This document shows positions 1 to 9,575 of a stretch of 64,000 nt of DNA, in pieces (position 1 is the stretch's first letter; each line of letters opens with the position of its first letter). This DNA comes from Salinarimonas sp. (lineage in GTDB: Bacteria > Pseudomonadota > Alphaproteobacteria > Rhizobiales > Beijerinckiaceae). The stretch is from the NCBI RefSeq assembly GCF_040111675.1, contig NZ_CP157794.1:2873501-2937500 (forward strand), read 5' to 3'. The notes under the pieces are model-generated. The model saw nothing but the letters and a program-made list of their open reading frames with translations, was not told the DNA's origin and did no database searches. The position numbers and the translations under genes are program-made.

Positions 1-45
1 CTCGGGGTCGACGAGATGGGCGTCGGCGAGGACGAGGGTGGTCAT
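1..45 (-). CDS. pyrC: Dihydroorotase (PyrC), N-terminal 15 codons only
   Basis: Only the first 15 codons are inside the window; the gene runs off the left edge. The reading MTTLVLADAHLVDPE fits the start of class I dihydroorotases, which cyclise carbamoyl-aspartate to dihydroorotate. Its ATG overlaps the stop codon of the upstream DUF4406-like gene (ATGA, 42-45), so the two are translationally coupled. Position downstream of pyrB supports the call. The fragment is too short to be sure by itself. Confidence 0.6.
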   Translation of the reverse strand, partial: MTTLVLADAHLVDPE

Positions 46-407
46 CGGGCCTCCGGGATCTCGTCGATCGCGCGGAACACCCGCTTGCCGTGGGCCTCGG
101 CCGTCGCCACCATGTCGTCGGCGCCCGCCGACGGCCCGCCGATGCGCAGGACGCCGTCGCATTTCTCGACGAGCCGGCGCGCGATCGGATGGAAGATCTC
201 GTCGAAGATCGGATCGCCGATCTCCTCGGAGCCGGCGTGCTCGATCAGCGGCAGCGCGTACCATTCGCCGAGCACCGGGAGGTGGCCGGCGCGGAACAGG
301 GCGAGCGCCGTATCCATCATGGCGTCGACGTTGGCCTGGATCTTCGCGGGGTCGTCGCCGGTGCCGGAGCGGTAGGGCCCGGCGACGAGGATCATCAATG
401 CGGCCAT
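42..407 (-). CDS. DUF4406-like protein between pyrB and pyrC
   Basis: A 121-residue soluble protein. It opens with a beta-strand followed by AGPYRSG and later has CDGVLRIGGPSAGADDM, a layout reminiscent of the nucleoside 2-deoxyribosyltransferase-like fold to which DUF4406 proteins belong. The start lies 4 bp after the pyrB stop and the stop overlaps the pyrC start, so it is the middle gene of a pyrimidine operon. A nucleotide-related role is suggested by neighbours and fold only; no substrate can be read from the sequence. The family assignment is from recall. Confidence 0.6.
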   Translation of the reverse strand: MAALMILVAGPYRSGTGDDPAKIQANVDAMMDTALALFRAGHLPVLGEWYALPLIEHAGSEEIGDPIFDEIFHPIARRLVEKCDGVLRIGGPSAGADDMVATAEAHGKRVFRAIDEIPEAR

Positions 408-411
408 GGTC

Positions 412-1356
412 TCACCCGTTCGGCAGGTGCGAGGCGAGGGCCTCGAGCACCGCCATGCGCACGGCGACGCCCATCTCCACCTGCTCCTTGATCAGCGATT
501 GCGCGCCGTCGGCGACGTCGGAGGCGATCTCGACGCCGCGGTTCATCGGGCCGGGATGCATCACGAGCGCGTCCGGCGCGGCGCAGGCGAGCTTCTCGGC
601 GTCGAGCCCGTAATAGCGGAAGTACTCCTTCACCGAGGGCACGAAGGAGCCGTTCATGCGCTCGCGCTGGAGGCGCAGCATCATGACGATGTCGGCGCCC
701 GCGAGCCCCGCGCGCATGTCGGTGTAGCAGGGGAAGCCCAGCCCCTCGATGCCCGCCGGCAGCAGCGTCGAGGGCGCGACGAGGCGCACCTTGGCGCCGA
801 GCGCCGCGAGCAGGATCATGTTCGAGCGCGCCACCCGCGAATGCAGGATGTCGCCGCAGATCGCCACCGTCAGGCCCTGGATCCGTCCCTTGTTGCGCCG
901 GATGGTCAAGGCGTCGAGGAGCGCCTGGGTCGGGTGCTCGTGCGCGCCGTCGCCGGCGTTCACCACGGAGCAGTCGACCTTGCGCGCCAGGAGATGCACT
1001 GCGCCCGCCGCATGGTGGCGCACGACGATGATGTCGGGGTGCATCGCGTTCAGCGTCGCCGCCGTGTCGATCAGCGTCTCGCCCTTCTTCACCGAGGAGG
1101 AGGCGACCGACATGTTCATCACGTCGGCGCCCAGCCGCTTGCCGGCGAGCTCGAAGGAGGCCTGCGTGCGGGTCGAGGGCTCGAAGAACAGGTTGATCTG
1201 CGTGCGCCCGCGCAGGGTGGCCTTCTTCTTCTCCACCTGCCGCGACACGTCCACCGCCTCGTCGGCGAGATCGAGGAGCGCCTCGATGTCGAGCGGCGAG
1301 AGCCCCTCGATGCCGAGGAGATGGCGGTGGGGGAAGCGAGGGCGCGGGTCGGACAT
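412..1356 (-). CDS. pyrB: Aspartate carbamoyltransferase catalytic subunit
   Basis: 314 residues, normal for the catalytic chain. It condenses carbamoyl phosphate and aspartate in the second step of UMP synthesis. The carbamoyl-phosphate loop STRT is at residues 61-64, the HPTQALLD motif follows at mid-protein, and HPGPMNRG near residue 280 completes the active site. The ATG at 1356 (MSDPRPRF) was chosen because the open frame upstream codes for a Pro/Arg-rich stretch unlike the family. First gene of the pyrB-DUF4406-pyrC unit, divergent from the acyltransferase gene. No regulatory pyrI is adjacent. Confidence 0.95.
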   Translation of the reverse strand: MSDPRPRFPHRHLLGIEGLSPLDIEALLDLADEAVDVSRQVEKKKATLRGRTQINLFFEPSTRTQASFELAGKRLGADVMNMSVASSSVKKGETLIDTAATLNAMHPDIIVVRHHAAGAVHLLARKVDCSVVNAGDGAHEHPTQALLDALTIRRNKGRIQGLTVAICGDILHSRVARSNMILLAALGAKVRLVAPSTLLPAGIEGLGFPCYTDMRAGLAGADIVMMLRLQRERMNGSFVPSVKEYFRYYGLDAEKLACAAPDALVMHPGPMNRGVEIASDVADGAQSLIKEQVEMGVAVRMAVLEALASHLPNG

Positions 1357-1552
1357 GGACAGGAGCGTATAGACGCTCCGCGGCCGGGGGCAAGCGGCGC
1401 GTGGGCGCCCGGCGGCGCCCGCCATGCTCCCCGCGCAAGCGTGGCATTCGCGGGAACGACGACGATCGTCATGCACTTGTCAAGATCGGTGGGCAGGAGT
1501 CACCATCATCGGGCCGAGAGGCGTCTCGGCGGGAGCGACGGGTGTCGACGAC

Positions 1553-2455
1553 ATGAAGCTTCTGACGCGCACACAGGCTCGGCTCACCGGCCTCCTCAGC
1601 GGCGGGGACACGCGCTCCGACGCCCAGAAGATCGTCGACGCGCTCATCGCCGAGCGCGGCCAGAAGATCATGGACGCCTGGTGGTGGCCCGCGGCCAAGC
1701 CCCTGGTGGAAGGGGGCCTGCGCTACCCGGAGGCGGTGCGCATGGCCGAGACCATCGCGCCGCTCCAGGCGCACGCGGTATTCGACCACGTCTCGGATCG
1801 CCTGGGGCTCGACGTCGTCACCCGCAACCTCGAGCGCCTGCCGGCCTCGGGCAAGGTCGTCATCGTCTCGAATCACCCCACGGGCATTGCCGACGGCATC
1901 GCCCTGTGGAACGCCGTGAAGAGCCGCCGCCGCGACCTCGCGATCTTCGCCAACCGCGACGCGATCCGCCTCAACCCGCGGCTCGCCGACATCATCGTGC
2001 CGGTCGAGTGGCGCTCCGCCTTCAAGACCCGCGAGAAGACCCGCGAGACGATCCGGCTCTCCACCCGCGCCTTCGAGGAGGAGCGCGCGGTGGTGCTCTT
2101 CCCCTCCGGCCGCCTCGCCTACTGGAACGACGACGAGCAGCGCCTGTGCGAGCGGCCGTGGATGTCCTCGGCGCTGGCGCTGGCGCGCCGCTACGAGGCG
2201 CCGATCGTGCCGATCCACATGGGCGCTCGCAATTCCGGCCTGTTCCACTTCCTCGCCCGGGTGTCGACCGAACTGCGCGACATGACCGTGTTCTACGAGC
2301 TGCTGAACAAGACCGGCCAGCGCTTCACGGTCCATTTCGGCAAGCCGATCGCCCCGGAAGCGCTCGAAGGCGACCTCCAGGCGCTCACCGAGCGCATGCG
2401 CACCCACTGCTTCGAGACGCTCGCGCAGGATCCGGACGCCGCGTTCGAGGGGTGA
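1553..2455 (+). CDS. PlsC-like 1-acylglycerol-3-phosphate acyltransferase family protein
   Basis: 300 residues. NHPTGIADG at 107-115 is the catalytic His/Asp block, here H108 and D114 with one residue more than the classic HX4D spacing. FPSGR at 183-187 corresponds to the acyl-acceptor motif of PlsC-type enzymes. There are no obvious membrane spans, so a peripheral membrane enzyme transferring acyl chains to a lysophospholipid or related lipid is likely; the real acceptor is unknown. ATG 1553 (MKLLTRTQ) is preferred over the upstream in-frame start at 1424, whose extra 43 residues are non-conserved in character. Divergent from pyrB. Confidence 0.8.
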   Translation: MKLLTRTQARLTGLLSGGDTRSDAQKIVDALIAERGQKIMDAWWWPAAKPLVEGGLRYPEAVRMAETIAPLQAHAVFDHVSDRLGLDVVTRNLERLPASGKVVIVSNHPTGIADGIALWNAVKSRRRDLAIFANRDAIRLNPRLADIIVPVEWRSAFKTREKTRETIRLSTRAFEEERAVVLFPSGRLAYWNDDEQRLCERPWMSSALALARRYEAPIVPIHMGARNSGLFHFLARVSTELRDMTVFYELLNKTGQRFTVHFGKPIAPEALEGDLQALTERMRTHCFETLAQDPDAAFEG

Positions 2456-2533
2456 GGGACCGGCGGGGGGCGACCCGCACGGAACCTTCAACGCACCGCT
2501 TCGGTTGCCGGCCCGGACCTATCTGGGGGAACC

Positions 2534-3583
2534 GTGCTCGACCTGTCGTCCGTCTCGCTCGTCTGGATCATCGTGGGCTTTCTCGCCTGCGCGGCGGTGA
2601 TCGCCGTCGCGGGGACGATGCTGGCCGGGCGGGCGGACGTGCTCGCCGACCGGATCGGCTGGGGCGAGGCGCTGGTCGGCGCCGTGCTGCTCGGCGGCTC
2701 GACCTCGCTGCCGGGCATCCTCACCTCCGTCGTCACCGCCTATCAGGGCTTCCCGAGCCTCTCCATCGCCAACGCGATCGGCGGCATCGCGGTGCAGACG
2801 GCCTTTCTCGCCATCGCCGACCTGTTCTACCGCAAGGCCAATCTCGAGCATGCGGCGGCCTCCGCCGCGAACCTGTCGCAGGGCTCGCTGCTGGTGGCGC
2901 TGCTCGCCGTGCCGCTCGCCGCGACGGCGGGGCCTGACTGGTCGATTCTCGGCGTCCACCCGGCGACCCTCGTCATCCTCGGCGGCTACGCCTACGGCAT
3001 CCGGCTCGTGAAGCTCGCCAAGGAAGAGCCGATGTGGTTCCCGCGCATGACGCGGGAGACGCAGGACGAGCAGAAGGAGGCCGAGGAGACCAACGAGGGC
3101 GAGGACGGGCAGACCCCGCTCGCGCGGCTGTGGACCGAGTTCGCGCTCCTCGTGCTGGCGGTGGGCGTCGCGGGCCTCGGCATCAGCCAGACGGGCATCG
3201 CCATCGCGGAGCGCACCGGCATCGCCGAGACGGCGGTGGGCGGCCTGATGACCGCGGTCGCGACCTCCCTGCCGGAGCTCGTCACCTCCGTCGCCGCGGT
3301 GCGACGCGGGGCGCTGACGCTGGCGGTCAGCGGCATCATCGGCGGCAACGCCTTCGACACGATCTTTCTCGCCTTCGCCGACATCGCCTATCGCGACGGC
3401 TCCCTCTACCACGAGATCGCCGACGCCAACCGCTTCGTGATCTCGGCGACCATCGTGATGATCGGGGTGCTGCTGATGGGCCTCGTGCGGCGCGAGAAGC
3501 AGGGTCCGGGCGGGATCGGCTTCGAATCGGCGACGATCCTCGTGCTCTACGCGCTCTCGGTGGTGGTGATGGCGCGGGCTTGA
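2534..3583 (+). CDS. Sodium/calcium exchanger (CaCA) family membrane protein
   Basis: 349 residues with about ten hydrophobic spans and an acidic cytoplasmic loop (about residues 180-200). The two inverted alpha-repeats of the CaCA family are visible: the first near 52-90 (GGSTSLPGILTSV), the second near 236-280 (TAVATSLPELVTSV, then GGNAFD). The second carries the ion-binding Glu; in the first the equivalent position is Gly61. Function is probably cation/H+ or Na+/Ca2+ antiport across the inner membrane, with substrate uncertain because of that change. It starts at GTG 2534, preceded by GGGGGA. Confidence 0.8.
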   Translation: MLDLSSVSLVWIIVGFLACAAVIAVAGTMLAGRADVLADRIGWGEALVGAVLLGGSTSLPGILTSVVTAYQGFPSLSIANAIGGIAVQTAFLAIADLFYRKANLEHAAASAANLSQGSLLVALLAVPLAATAGPDWSILGVHPATLVILGGYAYGIRLVKLAKEEPMWFPRMTRETQDEQKEAEETNEGEDGQTPLARLWTEFALLVLAVGVAGLGISQTGIAIAERTGIAETAVGGLMTAVATSLPELVTSVAAVRRGALTLAVSGIIGGNAFDTIFLAFADIAYRDGSLYHEIADANRFVISATIVMIGVLLMGLVRREKQGPGGIGFESATILVLYALSVVVMARA

Positions 3584-3645
3584 GCGTGGAACGTCAGCCG
3601 GGGTGCGCGGCTTGGCTCCGAAACGGACAGCGAAGGACACCCACC

Positions 3646-3933
3646 ATGCCCGACGACAAGCGCCCGATCCCCCCGCAGGACCTCGACGAGAGCCGCCTCG
3701 ACGCGGCCCGCCGACGCCGCGAGGCGGAAGGCGAGACGAGCCTCGGCGACGAGGCGATCGAGCACGCCCAGTCGATCCCCGATCACCACGAGCCCGGCGG
3801 CGATCAGGCGAAGCTCAATTCCAGCGGGATGTCGGAAGACACGGGCGACATCGCCCGGAAGGGATCCGAGCGCGCCGATTCCGCCGCCCAGGGCGGAAAG
3901 CCCCTGCCCCCCGGCGGCCGTCGGCGCGACTGA
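3646..3933 (+). CDS. Small hydrophilic hypothetical protein
   Basis: 95 residues with no hydrophobic segment, rich in Asp, Glu, Arg, Pro and Gly, ending in a basic GGRRRD tail. The composition predicts an intrinsically disordered cytoplasmic protein, like many small alphaproteobacterial stress-induced proteins. ATG 3646 follows GAAGGA at 3632-3637. A GGAAC element at 3588-3592 could be half of an EcfG promoter, but the matching downstream element is poor. I do not recognise a family. Confidence 0.6.
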   Translation: MPDDKRPIPPQDLDESRLDAARRRREAEGETSLGDEAIEHAQSIPDHHEPGGDQAKLNSSGMSEDTGDIARKGSERADSAAQGGKPLPPGGRRRD

Positions 3934-3947
3934 GGGTCGAGCGGCGC

Positions 3948-5165
3948 TCAGAGGCCGCGCTCCGCCAGCCAGGCGGACACGATCCGCCGCTCCTCCGGCG
4001 TCATCTGCGTGATGTTGTTCGGCGGCATGGCGTCCGTGAGAACGGATTGCGCGCGGATCGCGCTCGCGTGCCGAAGGATGTCGTCTGGGCTCTCGAAGCG
4101 CACGCCCTTCGGCGCCGAGGCGATGCCGGCCCAGGCGGGTTCGGTCGCGTGGCACATGGCGCAGCGGCCCTGGATGACGACCATCGCCTCCTGGAAGGCC
4201 GCCGTCTGCGCCTCCGGACGGTCGATGCCAGCCTCCCAGTCCACCGTGTCGAAGGTCGGGCGCCCCGTGACCGAGAGGAAGGCCGCGAGCGCGATCGCCG
4301 CCGCCGCCCCGCCCCAGGTCCACCAGACGTATCCCTTGCCGGCGTGCATCGTGTTGAAGAAGTGCCGCACCAGCGCGCCCGACACGATCACCAGCGCGAC
4401 GATCGCCGGCGCGTAGGCGCTCGACCAGGCGAGCGGATAGTGCGTGCCGAGCATCAGGAAGAGCACCGGCAGGGTGAGATAGTTGTTGTGCAGCGAGCGC
4501 TGCTTGGCCTGCCGGCCGAGCTTCGGATCGGGCTCGCGCCCCGCCATCAGGTCGGCGACGACGATCTTCTGGTTGGGAATGATGACGAAGAAGACGGAGG
4601 CCGACATCCAGGTCGCGATCATCGCCCCCGTGTGCAGGAAGGCGGCGCGGTCGGAGAAGACCTGCAGGAAGGTGACGTTCATCGCGATGATGAAGCCGAA
4701 CAGCACCGCGCCGAGCGCGACGTCGTTCCGGCCGAGCCGCGACTTGCACAGCCCGTCGTAGACGAGCCAGGACAGGCCGAGCGCCGCGATGCCGATCAGC
4801 CCGGCCTGCCAGCCGGTCAGGGCGAGCTTCGCCGGATCGACGGTATAGAGCTCGGCCTGGACGTAGTAGATCCACACGATCAGGAAGAAGCCGGTCAGCC
4901 AGGTGGCATAGCTCTCCCATTTGAACCAGGTGAGCTCCCGGGGCAGCTCGGGAGGCGCGACCAGATATTTCTGCATGCGGTAGAAGCCGCCGCCATGCAC
5001 CTGCCAGGTCTCGCCCCCCACCCCCTTGGGCAGGCCCTCGCGCTTCCTGAGCGAGAGGTCGAGGGCGATGAAGTAGAACGACGAGCCGATCCAGGCGATC
5101 GCCGCGATGACGTGGATCCAGCGGCCGAGCTGGCTCGCCCATTCGGTGGTGACGGCGTCGATCAT
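3948..5165 (-). CDS. puuD: Membrane urate hydroxylase PuuD with C-terminal cytochrome c domain
   Basis: 405 residues: about eight transmembrane segments in residues 1-310, then a cytochrome c domain with the haem-attachment motif C335-A-M-C338-H339 and a likely axial Met380 (DAMPPNN). This architecture is that of PuuD, the membrane urate oxidase that makes 5-hydroxyisourate and passes electrons to the respiratory chain rather than releasing H2O2. Start ATG 5165 (MIDAVTTEW) fits the family; the longer open frame upstream is Arg-rich noise. Divergent from uraH, which uses its product. Confidence 0.92.
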   Translation of the reverse strand: MIDAVTTEWASQLGRWIHVIAAIAWIGSSFYFIALDLSLRKREGLPKGVGGETWQVHGGGFYRMQKYLVAPPELPRELTWFKWESYATWLTGFFLIVWIYYVQAELYTVDPAKLALTGWQAGLIGIAALGLSWLVYDGLCKSRLGRNDVALGAVLFGFIIAMNVTFLQVFSDRAAFLHTGAMIATWMSASVFFVIIPNQKIVVADLMAGREPDPKLGRQAKQRSLHNNYLTLPVLFLMLGTHYPLAWSSAYAPAIVALVIVSGALVRHFFNTMHAGKGYVWWTWGGAAAAIALAAFLSVTGRPTFDTVDWEAGIDRPEAQTAAFQEAMVVIQGRCAMCHATEPAWAGIASAPKGVRFESPDDILRHASAIRAQSVLTDAMPPNNITQMTPEERRIVSAWLAERGL

Positions 5166-5329
5166 GTGCGGTGCTGCGCTGCGAAACGAATGGCGCGAGC
5201 GTAGAGCGGCCCGCGGCGCGTGGGAAGGGGGCGTTTGCGCGCGTCCTTCGGCGACCGCTCCCCCTTGACGCCCCCCGCGCCCGCGTCGGACATCTTCTCT
5301 CACGCGCCCCATCGACCCGAGGAGCCACG

Positions 5330-5686
5330 ATGCCCCGCCTCTCGACGCACGTCCTCGACACCGCCCATGGCGGCCCCGCCGCGGGCGTCGCGCTGACCCT
5401 CGACCGGATCGAGCCCGACGGCTCGCGTACGCGCCTCGTCGAGACGACGACCAATTCCGACGGGCGCACCGACGCGCCGCTCCTCCAGGGCGAGGCCTAC
5501 CGGGTCGGGACCTACGAGCTCGCCTTCCACGTCGGGGACTACTTCCGGACGAAGGGCGCGACGCTCGCCGAGCCCGCCTTCCTCGACGTCGTGCCGATCC
5601 GCTTCTCGATCGCCGAGCCCGACGGCCACTACCACGTGCCGCTGCTCGCGAGCCCGTGGAGCTACTCGACCTATCGCGGGAGCTGA
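5330..5686 (+). CDS. uraH: 5-hydroxyisourate hydrolase
   Basis: 118 residues, typical length. This transthyretin-like enzyme hydrolyses 5-hydroxyisourate to OHCU. Diagnostic features are the N-terminal [13 protein letters not shown] block (His7), the [13 protein letters not shown] segment and the C-terminal YRGS tetrapeptide that separates the enzyme from transthyretin. ATG 5330 sits 5 bases after CGAGGAG. It is followed 5 bp after its stop by the puuE-uraD fusion, so the two genes are one transcript, divergent from puuD. Confidence 0.95.
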   Translation: MPRLSTHVLDTAHGGPAAGVALTLDRIEPDGSRTRLVETTTNSDGRTDAPLLQGEAYRVGTYELAFHVGDYFRTKGATLAEPAFLDVVPIRFSIAEPDGHYHVPLLASPWSYSTYRGS

Positions 5687-5691
5687 CCGTC

Positions 5692-7125
5692 ATGCCCGTC
5701 TTCGACCCCGGCGCCGCCGCCTATCCCCGCGACATGGTGGGCTACGGCCGCACCCCGCCGCACGCCGCCTGGCCCGGCGGGGCGCGCGTCGCCGTCCAGT
5801 TCGTGATCAATTACGAGGAGGGCGGCGAGAACAACGTCCTGCACGGGGACCCCGCCTCCGAGGCCTTCCTCTCCGAGATCGTCGGCGCCCAGCCCTGGCC
5901 GGGGCAGCGGCACATGAACATGGAGTCGATCTACGAATACGGCTCGCGCGCGGGCTTCTGGCGGCTGTGGCGGCTCTTCACCGAGCGGGGCGTCCCCGTC
6001 ACCGTCTACGGCGTGGCGAGCGCCATGGCGCGCCATCCGGACGCCGTCGCGGCCATGAACGAGGCGGGCTGGGAGATCGCCTCCCACGGGCTGAAATGGA
6101 TCGACTACCGCGACGCGCCCGAGCACGTGGAGCGCCACCATATCGCCGAGGCCGTGCGCGTCCATGCCGAGGTGGCGGGGGCGCGCCCGCTCGGCATGTA
6201 CCAGGGCCGCACCTCGGAAAACACGCTGCGGCTGACCATGGAGGAAGGCGGTTTCCTCTATTCCGCAGACAGCTACGCCGACGACCTGCCCTATTGGGTG
6301 AGCGACGGCCAGGGCCGGCCCTTCCTGATCGTGCCCTACACGCTCGACGCCAACGACATGCGCTTCGCCACCCCGCAGGGGTTCAATGCCGGCGACCAGT
6401 TCTTCAGTTACCTCAAGGACACGTTCGACCTGCTTCACGCGGAGGGCGAGAGCGCGCCGAAGATGATGTCGGTGGGCCTGCATTGCCGGCTCGTCGGCCG
6501 CCCGGGCCGCGCGGCGGCGCTGGCGCGCTTCCTCGACTACGCGACCTCGAAGGGCGGGGTCTGGTGCGCGACGCGCCTCGACATCGCCCGGCACTGGGCG
6601 CGCCATCACCTGCCGGCGGGAACGACGCCCGAGCGGATGTCGAAGCCGCTCTTCGTGGCGGCCTACGGCGACGTGTTCGAGCATTCGCCCTGGATCGCGG
6701 AGGCGGCCTGGGAGGCCGGCCTCGGCCCGGAGACGGCCGATGCGGCCGGCCTGCACGCCGCGATGATGCGCGTCCTCGACGCGGCGCCGGAGGCCCGCAA
6801 GCGCGCGCTCATCGACGCGCATCCGGATCTCGCCGGGCGCCTCGCGGTGGCCGAGATGGCGCCCGACAGCCAGGCCGAGCAGGCCTCCGCCGGGCTCACG
6901 CAGCTGACGGAGGCCGAGCGCGACCGCTTCCTTTCCCTCAACGACGCCTACAAGGCGCGCTTCGGCCATCCCTTCATCATGGCCGTGCGCGGCCGCTCCA
7001 AGGGCGAGATCCTGAGCGCCTTCGAGGCGCGGCTCGAGAACGAGCCGCGGGCGGAGTTCGAGACGGCGATGGCCGAGATCGGGACGATCGCGCGCCTGCG
7101 CCTCGAGCAGCGCATGGGCGGCTGA
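5692..7125 (+). CDS. puuE: Allantoinase PuuE fused to OHCU decarboxylase UraD
   Basis: 477 residues in two parts. Residues 1-about 310 form a polysaccharide-deacetylase-like (NodB fold) domain with YPRDMVGYGRTPPHA, typical of the metal-independent allantoinase PuuE. Residues about 316-477 form an OHCU decarboxylase with the hallmarks AHPDLAGR and SQAEQASAGL and the C-terminal FIMAVRG. Together they turn OHCU into S-allantoin and then allantoate. ATG 5692 (MPVFDPG) was chosen, with GGGAG at 5679-5683 upstream; the in-frame ATG at 5656 would overlap uraH by 31 bp. The domain order is the reverse of the reaction order. Confidence 0.92.
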   Translation: MPVFDPGAAAYPRDMVGYGRTPPHAAWPGGARVAVQFVINYEEGGENNVLHGDPASEAFLSEIVGAQPWPGQRHMNMESIYEYGSRAGFWRLWRLFTERGVPVTVYGVASAMARHPDAVAAMNEAGWEIASHGLKWIDYRDAPEHVERHHIAEAVRVHAEVAGARPLGMYQGRTSENTLRLTMEEGGFLYSADSYADDLPYWVSDGQGRPFLIVPYTLDANDMRFATPQGFNAGDQFFSYLKDTFDLLHAEGESAPKMMSVGLHCRLVGRPGRAAALARFLDYATSKGGVWCATRLDIARHWARHHLPAGTTPERMSKPLFVAAYGDVFEHSPWIAEAAWEAGLGPETADAAGLHAAMMRVLDAAPEARKRALIDAHPDLAGRLAVAEMAPDSQAEQASAGLTQLTEAERDRFLSLNDAYKARFGHPFIMAVRGRSKGEILSAFEARLENEPRAEFETAMAEIGTIARLRLEQRMGG

Positions 7126-7587
7126 GGGGCGCGGCATCTCAGCCGACCATCGGCAGCCCTGTGCGTGAGGCGGATGCGTCGTCTCTCCATCCCTGTAGGG
7201 GAAGGTGGCGCCGCGCGTAGCGCGGTGACGGATGGGGCGCGCCGAAGGTGCGTTCCGCGAAGCGGAAATCCCCGGCAGCGTCCGGATCGACCGTCCATTT
7301 CGGCTTCGCCGAACGCGCGTGCCCCGCGCCCCATCCGTCTCGCCGCTGCGCGGCGATCCACCTTCCCCTACAGGGAAGGACAATCTTCCGCGTCCGCAGA
7401 GCTTCCGCCTAGACACCGCTCCTCGCACCGGCGGCCGCGTTCGCCGGCGCGGATGCGACGGACTCCGAGACGCGTCCCGAGGGAGGTGACAACGCCCCCT
7501 CCCCCGGGCTAAGTTCGCCGCGAAAGACACCGAAAAAATACGAACGACGATCGCCATCCCGTCGCATCGAAGAGCCGGAGGACGCCC
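7126..7587. other. Non-coding gap between puuE-uraD and glpK
   Basis: 462 bp without a supported gene. The middle is taken up by a long palindromic element (7191-7379, listed separately). The last 90 bp ahead of glpK is less GC-rich, with an A-rich stretch near 7531-7540, and presumably holds the glpK promoter, but I see no convincing -35/-10 pair. Confidence 0.5.
7191..7379. repeat. Palindromic intergenic repeat element, about 190 bp
   Basis: Left arm 7191-7236 and right arm 7329-7379 are near-complete reverse complements: CCTGTAGGGGAAGGTGG ... GACGGATGGGG against its mirror, with a few mismatches in the middle. The spacer holds a second, inner inverted pair around 7250-7315 (TTCCGCGAAGCGGAA-like and TTCGGCTTCGCCGAA-like hairpins). 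Elements of this look are dispersed repeats in rhizobial-type genomes. A shorter relative of the outer tip (CTACAGGGAAGGA) recurs near 11143-11155. Confidence 0.75.
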
Positions 7588-9081
<1,494 letters not shown>

Positions 9082-9168
9082 GCGACGAAATCGCACCCGA
9101 ATTCGCGACAGGCGCGAACCCGGTTGTTTCGTAACACTCCTGAGTTGTCCGCACTGATCGTTTCCGTC

Positions 9169-9189
9169 AGGTTCGCGCAACGCGAACCT
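9169..9189. promoter_or_regulatory. Perfect 9-bp inverted repeat upstream of the Excalibur-domain gene
   Basis: AGGTTCGCG (9169-9177), 3-base spacer, CGCGAACCT (9181-9189). It ends 16 bp before the ATG at 9206 and covers the 5' leader, so it could be an operator or a leader hairpin. It is followed by no T-run and is unlikely to be a terminator. Function unknown. Confidence 0.35.
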
Positions 9190-9205
9190 ACGGAGACTTT
9201 CAACT

Positions 9206-9475
9206 ATGACGCGATTACCCCGCCTCGCCCTCCTCGCTGTCGCCGCTCTCCTCGCCGCGCCGCCGTCCTACGCCGATCCCGCTGCCGAGCCCGACCTGAC
9301 GCCCCTCGTCCTCGCTCAACGCACCTGCGGGGACGCCCGCAGCTGCCGCGACGCCGTGATCCTGTGGTGCAACGGCTATCGCCGCGCCGACGGCGACAAC
9401 GACGGCATCCCCTGCGAGCGCGTCTGCCGCTCCCGCGCGCAGGTGAACGAGATCCGCGCGCAGATCGGCTGCTGA
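9206..9475 (+). CDS. Secreted Excalibur calcium-binding domain protein
   Basis: 89 residues: a signal peptide (about residues 1-23, ending SYA) and a mature part of about 66 residues. The mature part has six Cys and the motif DGDNDGIPCE, which is the Excalibur (extracellular calcium-binding) signature, an EF-loop-like DxDxDG followed by PCE. Export to the periplasm and disulphide formation are expected. The Cys-rich segment before the motif (TCGDARSCRDAVILWCNG) is common in alphaproteobacterial members. Biological role unknown. Confidence 0.8.
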   Translation: MTRLPRLALLAVAALLAAPPSYADPAAEPDLTPLVLAQRTCGDARSCRDAVILWCNGYRRADGDNDGIPCERVCRSRAQVNEIRAQIGC

Positions 9476-9575
9476 CGCCCGCCCCACCCGGCCCGCGCAT
9501 CCGCGCGCCTTCCGCCGCGTGCCCTCCACCGCTATGGTGCGCTCCGCTCCAATCCAGCAGCGGATCCCCGACGCC

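Noticed and set aside
1357..1476. Longer N-terminus for PyrB
   Set aside because: Adds 40 residues of unlikely composition; MSDPRPRF at 1356 gives the normal length.
1424..1552. Longer N-terminus for the acyltransferase
   Set aside because: The extra 43 residues are Arg/Ser/Gly-rich and have no counterpart in the family's usual start; ATG 1553 is used.
3588..3613. EcfG promoter for the small hydrophilic protein
   Set aside because: GGAAC is present, but at N16/N17 the second element reads GGCT or GCTT, too far from CGTT to list as a feature.
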